Shown here: one piece after another, positions 1-8,418 of the stretch
Layout: every line of letters begins with the position of its first letter
Position numbering within the stretch: the first letter of the stretch is position 1
Assembly: GCA_017464425.1 (NCBI GenBank)
Contig: JAFUDX010000043.1
Span: forward strand, 1-64,000
From: Treponema sp.
GTDB lineage: Bacteria; Spirochaetota; Spirochaetia; Treponematales; Treponemataceae
Direction of reading: 5' to 3'
DNA length: 64,000 nt
Notes under the pieces: generated by a model
The model's input: only the letters and a program-made list of their open reading frames with translations
Databases searched by the model: none
Told to the model about the DNA's origin: nothing
Translations under genes and position numbers: made by a program

Positions 1-2
1 CT

Positions 3-18
3 GATAAGGTGCCTTATC
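3..18. repeat. Short perfect hairpin before the first lipoprotein gene
   Basis: GATAAGG and CCTTATC form a 7-bp inverted repeat around TG, 33 bases before the first lipoprotein start. It may end an upstream gene outside the window or serve as an operator. Too little flanking sequence is available to decide. Confidence 0.4.
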
Positions 19-50
19 GGCGGCGGGACGGGCACAGGGCCTGGTTTACT

Positions 51-557
51 ATGAAAAGGGCATCCGCTTTTGTTCTCAGTGTCAGCGTTCTCGTCCTGCT
101 GCTCGCAAGCGCGTGCAACAACTCGGTGGAAGATATGCTGGGCGATTACAACGGCGGGTTTAACACGGGGTATGTCACAATTTCAGACAAAGACGAATCC
201 GAGTACGAGCTTGAGCCGGATGATTCAGGTTACGATTCAACAAGGCTTCTCTTTGACGAATACTATGTTTACGACATTGGAACGCTGAACCTTTTTGGGC
301 CTAGTAGTTGTAGAAATTTTTTATGGACTTTAACAGATCCAGATGCAGAGGACCCTTCTTCTCCTGTTAGTGTCACTTATTATGACGGCTCCACTTCGGA
401 ATACAAGAGAACAAAGGAATACACGGTTTATATGCCCACTTCAGGAATTGAAAGCGAGCATACATACAAGTTAACGCTTATGGTTACGGGTAAAAACGGC
501 GGGGTTTATTCAGATTCCTGCTTGATTTATGTCGTTAGATTCTATGTGAACTATTAA
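51..557 (+). CDS. Putative lipoprotein of unknown function
   Basis: The protein has 168 residues and opens with MKR, a hydrophobic stretch and a lipobox ending LLASAC, so it should be lipidated on Cys near residue 22 and anchored in a membrane facing the periplasm or the outside. The ATG at 51 is preferred over an in-frame GTG at 9 because the signal peptide begins there. The mature part is rich in Asp, Glu, Tyr and Thr and looks beta-rich (alternating stretches such as TYKLTLMVTG near the C-terminus), resembling an Ig or PKD-like fold, but I do not recognise a named family. Two further lipoprotein genes follow in the same direction, which suggests a surface or envelope lipoprotein cluster. 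Function unknown. Confidence 0.7.
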   Translation: MKRASAFVLSVSVLVLLLASACNNSVEDMLGDYNGGFNTGYVTISDKDESEYELEPDDSGYDSTRLLFDEYYVYDIGTLNLFGPSSCRNFLWTLTDPDAEDPSSPVSVTYYDGSTSEYKRTKEYTVYMPTSGIESEHTYKLTLMVTGKNGGVYSDSCLIYVVRFYVNY

Positions 558-705
558 AGAAGGGGCAGAGTTTATGAATTTCAAACTTCAAACAAAAAAA
601 TATCTCATAAAGTGGAAAAGGAGGGAGTGAGCAGAAAACAATTTTATGAGTTGAGTTTTTTACAAGCAAAATTATTTTTGGAACTTTTACCCATAGGAGG
701 AAAAT

Positions 706-3045
706 ATGAAAAAGATTTCAAAACTTTTGGCTCTTGCGGCTGCGGTTTCGGCTTTGTTCTTCGCTTCTTGTTCTGACCTCTCAGACTCAAGCGATGCAAT
801 TGTAAGCGATTCTATTGACAAGAGTGCTTCAAGCGACAAAGAATACGGCATTCAGTTGTACGCAGAAGACGGCGATGCCCTTGACCTCACAAAATGGGGT
901 GTTACGGACAGCACAACATCATCTTCTCGAACCATCGTTGCAGAAGGACTTGGTACTAACCTTACAGTCACGAGCCAGGTAACTTTCTGGCTTTACGGAA
1001 CAAACCAGCTTAACGGAAGCGACACTTCTATCTCAAACCCGAAGAGTGTTACTTTCACGCTCGATTCAAACTCTACCACAACAGGTAAAGTTACTCTTGG
1101 GCTTTCGGCTTCTCGCTGGAATTTAACCCTTGTTGCATGTGATGCTTCTCAAGTCGCCGCTACTGCTACACCTACGATTGCAGAGGTAAAAGCAGCGGCA
1201 TATTACATTGGCTACGCAAATGTCGATTTGCGTTCTGCAACAACGCTTAAATTCTATCTTACAGCTGATGGTCTTGCAGGAACAGGCGGTGCAAAACTCA
1301 CCTTCTATTTTGATGGTATGACTGGGGAAACAGGAAAAGGTACATGGACTAAAGACCATGCAGATACAGTTCTTGCAGACAGCTACACAATCACTGCAGA
1401 TATTACCTCTCGCTTGCAAAACATCACTTCAAATCCTCAAACGGTAGATCCAGCAAAATTTTTACCTGCATCTCCTGCTGAAAATCAATTATATTCTGTT
1501 GCCGAAGGTTCTACCGTTAATTGGGCGAGCATTGCGCCTGGAACATACAATCTTGAAGTCAAATTTACATGTCCTGCTTCCGCTTCTGGCGGAGACCTTG
1601 CAAAATCGTATGTTTGGAGCGACATCATTATCATTTTGCCAAACCAGACAATCGAAAAAAATATTCTTGTTCCCGATGTCATTCTCTATAAACCTCTTAA
1701 ACCTACAGATTTCGCCGTTGGTTATGTAACTCCAACTTCAACAGTAACAAACACATACAACGCGGTTCTTGCTTGGACGGATAAGTCTAACAATGAAACT
1801 TACTTTGAAGTTCAGTACACAAATCTTGCAGGAACTTCTGTTGCCCTTTCCGACGAAGTTGATGATGATGATAAATGGACAACTCAAACAGCAGGTCTTG
1901 ATGCAAGCAATACTGTTACACTCGGTGAAGATTTCTACGGAAATACAAGCCTTGGGTGGGTTGCAGGAAGTTTGGTTAAAAACAACAAGGCCGCCGTTGT
2001 AAAACTGTCTTTGGGTACACGCTACTTGTTCCGAATTGCCGCTGTAAATGCTGCAGGTCATTCAGAATGGTCGTATGCAACTTACGATTTGGCTGGTGAC
2101 CAATCTAACTTGTCTACAGGAACTTCTACTGCAAGTTATACACCAGTTGCATACTCAATTTATAAAATTGATGATACATCTAAAGATTATGCGGTTGACG
2201 GAGCAGAGGTTGCTCTTTGTGCAAACCTCTATCGACTCACCTATCACTTGAACGGTGGCTCTTACACATTTAAATCAGGTGGTACAGCAACTACTGCAGA
2301 TTTAGTCTACTACTTAAGCCAGAAACCAGAACCTTCTTCAACAACTGCAATTACAGTAACTGGTGGCGTAATTACAGACGGTATTCCAATTCTCACACCA
2401 AGTGGAAACCCTAATCTTGAAACACCAACATTCTCACAGCTCCTTTCTGGCACAAACATGTGGACTTCTTGGCGAAGAAATGCAGTAGAAGGAACAATCT
2501 ATCAGAACACAAGCACTGATTATCCTTCATACTCTGCAAGTGACCCCGCTCTTGCTACAGTAGACGCTCATGAAGTGTATCTTCCAGATGGATACTTGGG
2601 CTTCAAGAACCTTGATTTGTTCGCAAGTTACACAGTGTCATCAGCAAAAGTAGAAATCTACAATGATATTACTTACGACTTCAAAGATGGCGAACTTGCT
2701 ATTACAGGAGCAACTGGTTCTGGTAAGTCTTACACATTCACTTACACAAATTCTACTTCTGCCACATCTTTGACACTTGCATATACTCAGGCTGCAGTAG
2801 ATACAGATGATAAAACGGCTCACCAGAAAGCATTTAAGTATGATAACATTTCATACTCAGTCACAAACAACGCTACTTCAAAGGTTGTCGCGGTTGGCAC
2901 GCTTGACCCAACGACTTACAATGACACCTTCGATATTTCTTCGTTCGGTGACGGTAAGTTCAACATCAAAGTTGTGGGCGAATACAAAGGAAAGCAATAT
3001 TCTTATGTAATCGTTCTCGAAATCGTTGATACTTCGACCAACTAA
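706..3045 (+). CDS. Large fibronectin-like lipoprotein
   Basis: The product has 779 residues. A signal peptide with lipobox FFASC near residue 22 marks it as a lipoprotein. A strong ribosome site (AGGAGG, six bases before the ATG) fixes the start. The central part (roughly residues 330-480) reads like a fibronectin type III domain, with the phrases AVLAWTDKSNNETYFEVQY and RIAAVNAAGHSEW typical of that fold. Further on, YHLNGGSYTF and NLDLFASYT recall InlB/Flg_new-type repeats of surface proteins. It is Ser/Thr-rich with no catalytic motif visible. The gene at 3089 is a clear paralogue with the same order of segments. A surface-exposed adhesin or structural role is inferred, not shown. Confidence 0.8.
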   Translation: MKKISKLLALAAAVSALFFASCSDLSDSSDAIVSDSIDKSASSDKEYGIQLYAEDGDALDLTKWGVTDSTTSSSRTIVAEGLGTNLTVTSQVTFWLYGTNQLNGSDTSISNPKSVTFTLDSNSTTTGKVTLGLSASRWNLTLVACDASQVAATATPTIAEVKAAAYYIGYANVDLRSATTLKFYLTADGLAGTGGAKLTFYFDGMTGETGKGTWTKDHADTVLADSYTITADITSRLQNITSNPQTVDPAKFLPASPAENQLYSVAEGSTVNWASIAPGTYNLEVKFTCPASASGGDLAKSYVWSDIIIILPNQTIEKNILVPDVILYKPLKPTDFAVGYVTPTSTVTNTYNAVLAWTDKSNNETYFEVQYTNLAGTSVALSDEVDDDDKWTTQTAGLDASNTVTLGEDFYGNTSLGWVAGSLVKNNKAAVVKLSLGTRYLFRIAAVNAAGHSEWSYATYDLAGDQSNLSTGTSTASYTPVAYSIYKIDDTSKDYAVDGAEVALCANLYRLTYHLNGGSYTFKSGGTATTADLVYYLSQKPEPSSTTAITVTGGVITDGIPILTPSGNPNLETPTFSQLLSGTNMWTSWRRNAVEGTIYQNTSTDYPSYSASDPALATVDAHEVYLPDGYLGFKNLDLFASYTVSSAKVEIYNDITYDFKDGELAITGATGSGKSYTFTYTNSTSATSLTLAYTQAAVDTDDKTAHQKAFKYDNISYSVTNNATSKVVAVGTLDPTTYNDTFDISSFGDGKFNIKVVGEYKGKQYSYVIVLEIVDTSTN

Positions 3046-3051
3046 TTTTTA

Positions 3052-3077
3052 ATGCAAGGGGCTATGCCCCCTTGCAT
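3052..3077. terminator. Intergenic hairpin between paralogous lipoprotein genes
   Basis: ATGCAAGGGG pairs perfectly with CCCCTTGCAT across a six-base loop. There is no T-tract, so it may be an RNA-stability hairpin or attenuator between the two lipoprotein genes rather than a full terminator. It ends 11 bases before the next ATG. Confidence 0.5.
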
Positions 3078-3088
3078 ACTTCTTCAAA

Positions 3089-4891
3089 ATGAAAACAAAT
3101 TTTGCAGTAAAATTTTTCAAAAAACTTTGCTTTCTCATTTTAGCATGTTGCACGCTTTTTATTGTTTCGTGCAGTGACATAGCATCTGGTGAAGTTTTTG
3201 AAAATATTTTATATTCTGCAAAATATATGTATATAACTTTAGATTCCAGTGATAGCAAAGTTTTAATTTCAAAATCAGCCCGCTCTATCACCGCAGACGC
3301 AATTGATTTATCAGATTCTTCTCAAAACTATTATTTTTATATTTGGGGTAAATCTACAAAAGGCACGGTTTCACCCAAAAAAGTCAATTTTGAGTCTACT
3401 TCAAGCACTACAGGAACTGTGGAATTAGATTTTCCCATAACGACATATACTTTTACGCTCGCCGTTACAGAAACAGAACCTAGCGAACTTACAACAACGG
3501 AAATTCTTTCAAATGCAATCTTCATTAGCTACACTCAAGCCGATTTAACATATTCTACAAATGTAAAATTTAATCTTTCCACAAATGGACTCACCAGCCC
3601 TGGAAAGGCCTATCTTAATTTTTATTTGGATTCTGACACTTGGACAGACGAACAAGTTTCTCGCCTTTTAAGCAATTTTAAAATCAAAGTCGGATTTTTT
3701 AAAGAAAACGGTTCTGCACAAACTTCAGAATGGGGCTTGGAATCACTAAGTAAAACAGTACCCGTTTCAACAAGCAATTGGTTCGCTTCGGTTGCATCTG
3801 GCTCTTACGACATGAAAGTTACATTCAGTGAACAAGGCGGCGAATATCTTGTCTACGAGTATTCAGACAAAATCATAATTTTGCCGAACCGCACGATTAA
3901 TGCAGACATCTACCTTCCTAATGTCCTTTTGAATTTACCTGTCGCTCCGAGCGAATTCAAGGCTGCTTATTGCATGGACTATCGTTTTTATTCAGTTTAT
4001 GACAGCACAACTGACACTGTTACAAAACTGACTTCAAACAACCAAATTGATGATTATGATTTCAACACATACGGAATTCTTTTTTCTTGGACGGACAATT
4101 CAAACAACGAAAGTGGATTTAAAATTACTCTTGCAGACCTTTCAAAAATCACCGACGGCACGCTTCTTCCCTCGCAGATTATTGCAAGTGTTCCTTCTGT
4201 AATGACAGATTCATTCTGGAATCAGTATGTCACGCCATTTATCGGACAAGATGATGTTGTAAAAGTCTTTACGCCAGACAATTACAATTCCATGCTTGAT
4301 TATTATGCAGGCTCTGTTAAGAAAAACGAAACATCTCTCATTGTTTTAGGCAATTTCGGCTCGTGCTACATCGCAAAAATCGAGGCTATAAATCCAGCAG
4401 GGCTTTCAGATGCCTGTTATGTCACCTTGAACGAAGATTTTAATGTCGGTGTTTATGACACAAATTATACGAACAACACCGCCGTCTACACGGGAACTGC
4501 ATTTTCTTCAGATTCAAAGCCATGCAATGTAATCAATCGCTATAAAATTGCTTATTATTTTGATGACGGACTGCTTTCATACACTTACGGACCAAACACA
4601 GTTATAAGTTCAAAAAATCGCAAAATTGAATATCATACTTACGGCGATGGAGAATTTTTCTGCCCGGCCGCACGAAACACCGCAGAAGGCACAATTGACG
4701 TTCCCGCCCTCATCTATTCAAATAATTATTGGAAAAAATGGGTGTTAAATTCCATTGGCGGTGCAGATTTAATAACAACGGTTGGTGGCAGCACAACCGT
4801 CACCGTAGACGAAACCTATTCCTATCAAAAGCCAAATGACTACACAGGCTACACATCACTCTATCTTTTTGCTCGATACGACTACGACTAA
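3089..4891 (+). CDS. Lipoprotein, paralogue of the preceding gene
   Basis: The product has 600 residues with a signal peptide and lipobox ending FIVSC near residue 28. It matches the preceding protein segment by segment: SDKIIILPNRTINADIYLPN here corresponds to SDIIIILPNQTIEKNILVPD there, and ILFSWTDNSNNESGFKITL matches the other fibronectin-like strand pair. The C-terminal YNNYWKKW-to-LFARYDYD region corresponds to the region around MWTSWRRNAVEG and LFASYT. The InlB-like YHLNGG element is less obvious. No Shine-Dalgarno sequence is visible before the ATG, only the hairpin at 3052-3077, so expression may depend on the upstream gene. The pair looks like a tandem duplication that diverged. Function unknown; surface role inferred. 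Confidence 0.78.
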   Translation: MKTNFAVKFFKKLCFLILACCTLFIVSCSDIASGEVFENILYSAKYMYITLDSSDSKVLISKSARSITADAIDLSDSSQNYYFYIWGKSTKGTVSPKKVNFESTSSTTGTVELDFPITTYTFTLAVTETEPSELTTTEILSNAIFISYTQADLTYSTNVKFNLSTNGLTSPGKAYLNFYLDSDTWTDEQVSRLLSNFKIKVGFFKENGSAQTSEWGLESLSKTVPVSTSNWFASVASGSYDMKVTFSEQGGEYLVYEYSDKIIILPNRTINADIYLPNVLLNLPVAPSEFKAAYCMDYRFYSVYDSTTDTVTKLTSNNQIDDYDFNTYGILFSWTDNSNNESGFKITLADLSKITDGTLLPSQIIASVPSVMTDSFWNQYVTPFIGQDDVVKVFTPDNYNSMLDYYAGSVKKNETSLIVLGNFGSCYIAKIEAINPAGLSDACYVTLNEDFNVGVYDTNYTNNTAVYTGTAFSSDSKPCNVINRYKIAYYFDDGLLSYTYGPNTVISSKNRKIEYHTYGDGEFFCPAARNTAEGTIDVPALIYSNNYWKKWVLNSIGGADLITTVGGSTTVTVDETYSYQKPNDYTGYTSLYLFARYDYD

Positions 4892-4897
4892 GCTAGT

Positions 4898-4916
4898 GGG
4901 ATTGCGTAGCAATCCC
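4898..4916. terminator. Hairpin after the lipoprotein cluster
   Basis: GGGATTGC and GCAATCCC form a perfect 8-bp stem around GTA, 7 bases after the lipoprotein stop. No T-run follows, so it is a weak terminator or a REP-like hairpin. It resembles other short-loop hairpins after genes in this window. Confidence 0.5.
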
Positions 4917-5024
4917 GAATCCGTGTGGCAATTTTCAGAAAAAGCCATGCTTTTCAGCCCCTCTTTCCAGCCACAATTTTTCGCTTTTTGCAACGCATAC
5001 ATATAATTTATTGTTATATTTGCG

Positions 5025-5053
5025 TTGAGCAAAGGCGTTACTTTCTATATAAT
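5025..5053 (+). promoter_or_regulatory. Vegetative promoter of the permease gene
   Basis: TTGAGC (5025-5030) and TATAAT (5048-5053) are 17 bases apart. A GGAG ribosome site follows before the ATG at 5080. This is a clean sigma-70 type promoter with a normal leader of about 20 bases. Confidence 0.75.
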
Positions 5054-5079
5054 GCTTCTTATAGAATGGAGTTAAGATT

Positions 5080-6411
5080 ATGGAAAGTTTAAAATGGATT
5101 GTGCTGGCTTTGGCGGTAGCGATGTATGCGCTTGTAATTGCAAGGCAGGACAAAAAAGTCATTTTTACGACAGTGGCGGCAATTGCTGTCATCATTTTGG
5201 GAATCGTTTTTCCGGGAGCGATTTTTACAACGGCAGGCGATTCTGACGGGCGGCTCTATGCCCTCACCCATGTATTTTCTGCGCTCGTAAACTGGAATGT
5301 TCTCATGATTTATATTGGCAGCATGACTATTGCTGCGCTCTTCCTCTATTCAAAAGTTCCGGCAAAAATCGCGGACTGGATTGTGCGCGTAAGCCCTTCC
5401 ACAGGCATTGCAATCGTTCTTATCCTCGCGATGACGGGCATTATTTCCATTTTCGTAGAGAATGTCGCAACAGTTCTTGTCATGGCTCCCATTGCGCTTT
5501 CGTTATGCAAAAAACTCAAAATGAATCCTACCATGTTCATGGTCGGTTTGGCGGTCATGTCAAATCTTGAAGGAACGGCAACGCTCGTGGGTGACCCGCC
5601 AAGCATGATTTTTGCAAGCTATGCAGGCTACACGTTCAACGACTTCTTCATTCATCAAGGAAAGCTATCCATCTTCTTTGTCGTTCAGGCAGGGTTGCTG
5701 GCTGGCTGTTTTTTCTTTTACGCCGTGTTTGCCCGTCTCCGCGACAAAACCGAAGTCGAAGGCGAGCCAATTATTTCGGTGATTCCCGCAATTCTCTTGC
5801 TTGCGCTCATTTTTGGCTTGGCGGCAATTTCCTTCATTCCGAACGAAATTCCGTTCCTTTCTGGCTCATTTGTTATGGTACTCGGAATCTGTGGCGTGCT
5901 GTGGTTTCTTCTTTCTCAAAAAAAGACAGGAAGCGAAACATGGGAGCTGATTAAGGGCCTTGACTGGGAAACAATTGCATTCTTAATCGGCATTTTTGTC
6001 GTCGTAGGCGCAATCAGCGAAACAGGCTTGCTCAAAGACTTTGCGGATTTCTTGGCAACGGTCACTGGCGGAAGCAAACTCGCGGGCTTTATTCTTGTTC
6101 TTGCCGTTTCGATTTTGATTTCAGGCTTTGTCGACAATGTTCCCTACATCATCGTTATGCTTCCCGTTGCAGGCAATATGGCAGAAAGCATGGGAATCAA
6201 CCGTGAGTTGTTCCTTTTCGCGCTTCTGATTGGCTCATGCTTGGGCGGAAACTTAACGCCGTTCGGAGCAAGCGCAAATGTAGTCGCAATGGGCATCGTC
6301 AAAAAAGAAGGCTACCCGATGAGTTTCGGAAAATGGCTCAAACTTGGCGGCACATTCACGCTCATCACGACAGCAGCAGCCGCGATTGTTCTGTGGATAA
6401 TCTGGGCGTAA
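5080..6411 (+). CDS. ArsB/NhaD/SLC13 superfamily ion permease
   Basis: A 443-residue membrane protein with about eleven hydrophobic segments. It fits the ion transporter (IT) superfamily that includes ArsB, NhaD and SLC13 carriers: two halves each carrying a conserved hairpin region, here MTGIISIFVENVATVLVMAP (residues about 116-135) and ILISGFVDNVPYIIVMLP (about 345-362), plus TATLVGDPPSMIFA and GGNLTPFGASANVVA, which are the typical substrate/ion-binding loops of this group. Likely an inner-membrane sodium- or proton-coupled transporter; the substrate (citrate, dicarboxylate, arsenite or sodium) cannot be told from sequence alone. It stands alone with its own promoter and converges on the GH18 gene with a two-base gap. 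Confidence 0.85.
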   Translation: MESLKWIVLALAVAMYALVIARQDKKVIFTTVAAIAVIILGIVFPGAIFTTAGDSDGRLYALTHVFSALVNWNVLMIYIGSMTIAALFLYSKVPAKIADWIVRVSPSTGIAIVLILAMTGIISIFVENVATVLVMAPIALSLCKKLKMNPTMFMVGLAVMSNLEGTATLVGDPPSMIFASYAGYTFNDFFIHQGKLSIFFVVQAGLLAGCFFFYAVFARLRDKTEVEGEPIISVIPAILLLALIFGLAAISFIPNEIPFLSGSFVMVLGICGVLWFLLSQKKTGSETWELIKGLDWETIAFLIGIFVVVGAISETGLLKDFADFLATVTGGSKLAGFILVLAVSILISGFVDNVPYIIVMLPVAGNMAESMGINRELFLFALLIGSCLGGNLTPFGASANVVAMGIVKKEGYPMSFGKWLKLGGTFTLITTAAAAIVLWIIWA

Positions 6412-6413
6412 AT

Positions 6414-7433
6414 CTAATCGGCACAAAGGCTGTCCCAAAATACAGGAATTTCCTGCCCTACCCGCCAGAATGAAAGTTTGTCGATTCCCATGTCTGCGTA
6501 CATTTTGCAGCGTGCGGTCGTGGATTCTGCGGTGTCATAAAAGACCGAGACTTTTGTTTTTTTCTCAAAATAAAAACTTAGGTCTCCGTCTTTCGATTGG
6601 TTAAAATCCTTTACTTTATTGTCTTTGATTATATCTTCGATTTTAAACGCACGGTACGCCTTGCGCCCGACATCCTCATTATTCCATGCGCGGGCATAAA
6701 AATGGCATCCCATTATCAGTTTTTCTTCTGGAATCACGGTTTTTGAGTATTCGGCGATACGACGGCACCAGGCAATTGAAGCAATCGGACCCGGTGCGCT
6801 CGTTGACCAATGCTCATCGTATGCCATAATCACGATTCTATCCACGATTTTTGACAGTTCAGCGTAATCATATGCATCACGCTCCAATGTTTTTGTGCGG
6901 GCAGGAATCGCCACCGTAAGCATTTTTCCTTTCAGTTTTTTCTTGAGGATTTTGAGGAAGTCGCGGAAATTTTTGTCATCCTCTTTCATTACAAGTTCCC
7001 AGTCAATTTGCAGGCCATCGTAATCCTTGCATTCAGTTATAAGCTGCTTGATAATTTTATTGCGCAACGGAAGTTTAGGATCCAGCAGAAGATGCGTCTG
7101 TGCCTTTGAGTCCACGCTTGAAACAATGTGAATTCGCCCTTTAAAATCAGGAAATCGTTCACTTCGCGCAGGAACAGAGACAAAATCAGAAAAAGTATTG
7201 ACCGCATGCACAAAATAGCCGACATCAGTGACAGGATAATCAAGTGAAAGAGAGCTTTCTTCGCCAATCATCACATAGCCCCAGATTTCTTTAAAACAGA
7301 GTTTTTGGGAATCAGTAGTCGTATCTTCTGGATTTTGCAGTTCGGTTTCAAAAAGTTCCGTGCTCTGCGCAAGAAGTGGAATTATAGAAAGAAGAAAGAA
7401 AAGAATTGAAAGAACGAAAGATTTTCTGTTCAT
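6414..7433 (-). CDS. Exported GH18-family glycosidase-like protein
   Basis: A 339-residue protein with an N-terminal signal peptide (about residues 1-23, ending LLAQ). The GH18 active-site strand reads DGLQIDWE at residues 139-146, so the catalytic acid is Glu146; the usual DxxDxDxE has Gln in place of the middle Asp that normally assists the substrate acetamido group. The later MAYDEHW motif (203-209) and the WxR-type end support a complete TIM barrel. This pattern is closest to the YaaH/SleL-like peptidoglycan N-acetylglucosaminidases rather than to classical chitinases. Likely acts in the periplasm on peptidoglycan or related glycans. A ribosome site AAGGCGGT precedes the ATG. Substrate is inferred. 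Confidence 0.78.
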   Translation of the reverse strand: MNRKSFVLSILFFLLSIIPLLAQSTELFETELQNPEDTTTDSQKLCFKEIWGYVMIGEESSLSLDYPVTDVGYFVHAVNTFSDFVSVPARSERFPDFKGRIHIVSSVDSKAQTHLLLDPKLPLRNKIIKQLITECKDYDGLQIDWELVMKEDDKNFRDFLKILKKKLKGKMLTVAIPARTKTLERDAYDYAELSKIVDRIVIMAYDEHWSTSAPGPIASIAWCRRIAEYSKTVIPEEKLIMGCHFYARAWNNEDVGRKAYRAFKIEDIIKDNKVKDFNQSKDGDLSFYFEKKTKVSVFYDTAESTTARCKMYADMGIDKLSFWRVGQEIPVFWDSLCAD

Positions 7434-7492
7434 TTTTACCGCCTTACTCTATTATCGGCGGAATTCAAACTGACCTTTGGAAGAAATGAGGT

Positions 7493-7534
7493 CTGGGGCA
7501 AAGAAACCTTTTGTGAAAGGGTGCGTTGCCCCAG
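7493..7534. terminator. Long stem-loop between lipoprotein and GH18 genes
   Basis: CTGGGGCAA and TTGCCCCAG are complementary 9-base arms, enclosing a second complementary pair (ACCTTT and AAAGGGT). It lies just after the stop of the minus-strand lipoprotein gene, so it probably ends or protects that transcript. No T-run is seen. Confidence 0.55.
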
Positions 7535-7540
7535 TGTGTT

Positions 7541-8209
7541 TTATTTTTTCTTGAACAAGAGGTAGTCGATTGTCATACCGTTCTGACCTGCGTTCGCTGG
7601 GTTACGAATATCGTTCTGCTGAATTTTGACCGTAACCGTTGTGGGCTGATCAAGCGTAAAACTTGCAGGAGCGCGAGTTGTAAGTTCGTATTTGCCGATT
7701 GGTGGCTCAGAACCGTAGAGAAGATAAGTGTCTTTGTTGATGTACAGATTGAAGCGAGTGCTGTTTGCTGAAGGAGCAAGGACATTTGCGACTGCTTCAT
7801 AAGTGCCGGCCGGGAAGTTGACTTCTGCGATTGCCCATGAAGAATCGTTAAGCAATTTGAGCGCGTATGATTTTGATGCGTTTGCATCTCCAACAAGCTC
7901 AAAGCCATCGTAGTACATGTTTTCGAGTTCAACTTGAAGTGAAGTGCCAGCGAAGTCGATTTTGGGGGCTTCGGTAAGTTTGGCAGGAGCTGGCGGAAGT
8001 GCGTCCGCAGGATTTACAGATGAACCAGAGGCTGTGATTGAGCCTGAGCTTTCGCTTGAAGCACTTGCGATTCCACCTGAAGAAGCAGGCTTTGACTGTG
8101 CGGGCTTTTTAGCGGAATTGTCAAGATTTGCAGTAGAACCGCAAGAAAAAAGCATTGCGGTAGCTGAAAGAATAAAAGCGGCAAACAACGAATTTTTTGA
8201 AATTTTCAT
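7541..8209 (-). CDS. Small lipoprotein with carbohydrate-binding-like domain
   Basis: The start at 8209 follows a strong ribosome site (GGGAGGAAA), giving 222 residues; a further in-frame codon upstream is not needed. A signal peptide ends with the lipobox MLFSC at about residue 23. Residues about 25-75 are a low-complexity Ala/Ser/Pro linker. The remaining 140 residues form a beta-rich domain with FPAGTYEAVANVLAPSANST, INKDTYLLYGS and a closing DYLLFKKK, a pattern seen in CBM6/35-like jelly-roll modules that bind sugars, though I cannot assign a family firmly. Probably a membrane-anchored binding protein. The GH18 gene lies downstream, so a glycan-related role is an inference from context. 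Confidence 0.68.
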   Translation of the reverse strand: MKISKNSLFAAFILSATAMLFSCGSTANLDNSAKKPAQSKPASSGGIASASSESSGSITASGSSVNPADALPPAPAKLTEAPKIDFAGTSLQVELENMYYDGFELVGDANASKSYALKLLNDSSWAIAEVNFPAGTYEAVANVLAPSANSTRFNLYINKDTYLLYGSEPPIGKYELTTRAPASFTLDQPTTVTVKIQQNDIRNPANAGQNGMTIDYLLFKKK

Positions 8210-8268
8210 ATTTCCTCCCAAATAATACATTCATTAAAACAAATTTAAGGATTTTTTTCAATAGATAT

Positions 8269-8299
8269 AAAAAAACCGGCTCCAAAAGAACCGGCTTTG
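8269..8299 (-). terminator. Intrinsic terminator after tRNA-Arg
   Basis: Read on the minus strand, AAGCCGGTTC pairs with GAGCCGGTTT (two wobble pairs) around a short T-rich loop and is followed by a run of T. It begins at the tRNA 3' end, so it terminates the tRNA transcript. Confidence 0.75.
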
Positions 8300-8372
8300 A
8301 GACTGGCGTGATTCGAACACGCGACCCTCTGCTTAGAAGGCAGATGCTCTAATCCAACTGAGCTACAATCTC
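8298..8372 (-). tRNA. tRNA-Arg (anticodon UCU)
   Basis: The 75-base cloverleaf folds fully: acceptor arms GAGATTG and CAGTCTC pair with one G-T wobble, D stem GCTC/GAGC, anticodon stem TCTGC/GCAGA with loop CTTCTAA giving anticodon TCT, a five-base variable loop, and T stem GCGTG/CACGC with loop TTCGAAT. The discriminator is A and CCA is not encoded. It reads AGA codons. Confidence 0.95.
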
Positions 8373-8381
8373 GTAGAAATT

Positions 8382-8410
8382 ACTTTAGCAAATTTTAGGA
8401 CTTTTTGCAA
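8382..8410 (-). promoter_or_regulatory. Promoter of the tRNA-Arg gene
   Basis: On the minus strand TTGCAA (8405-8410) and TAAAGT (8382-8387) are 17 bases apart, placing transcription start a few bases before the tRNA 5' end. The -35 box lies just beyond the mazG stop codon. Confidence 0.65.
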
Positions 8411-8418
8411 TCAGATTG

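Noticed and set aside
627..760. Small GTG frame behind an AGGAGGGA site before the large lipoprotein gene
   Set aside because: The ribosome site is only about two bases from the GTG and the frame runs into the lipoprotein gene in another phase; no peptide feature.
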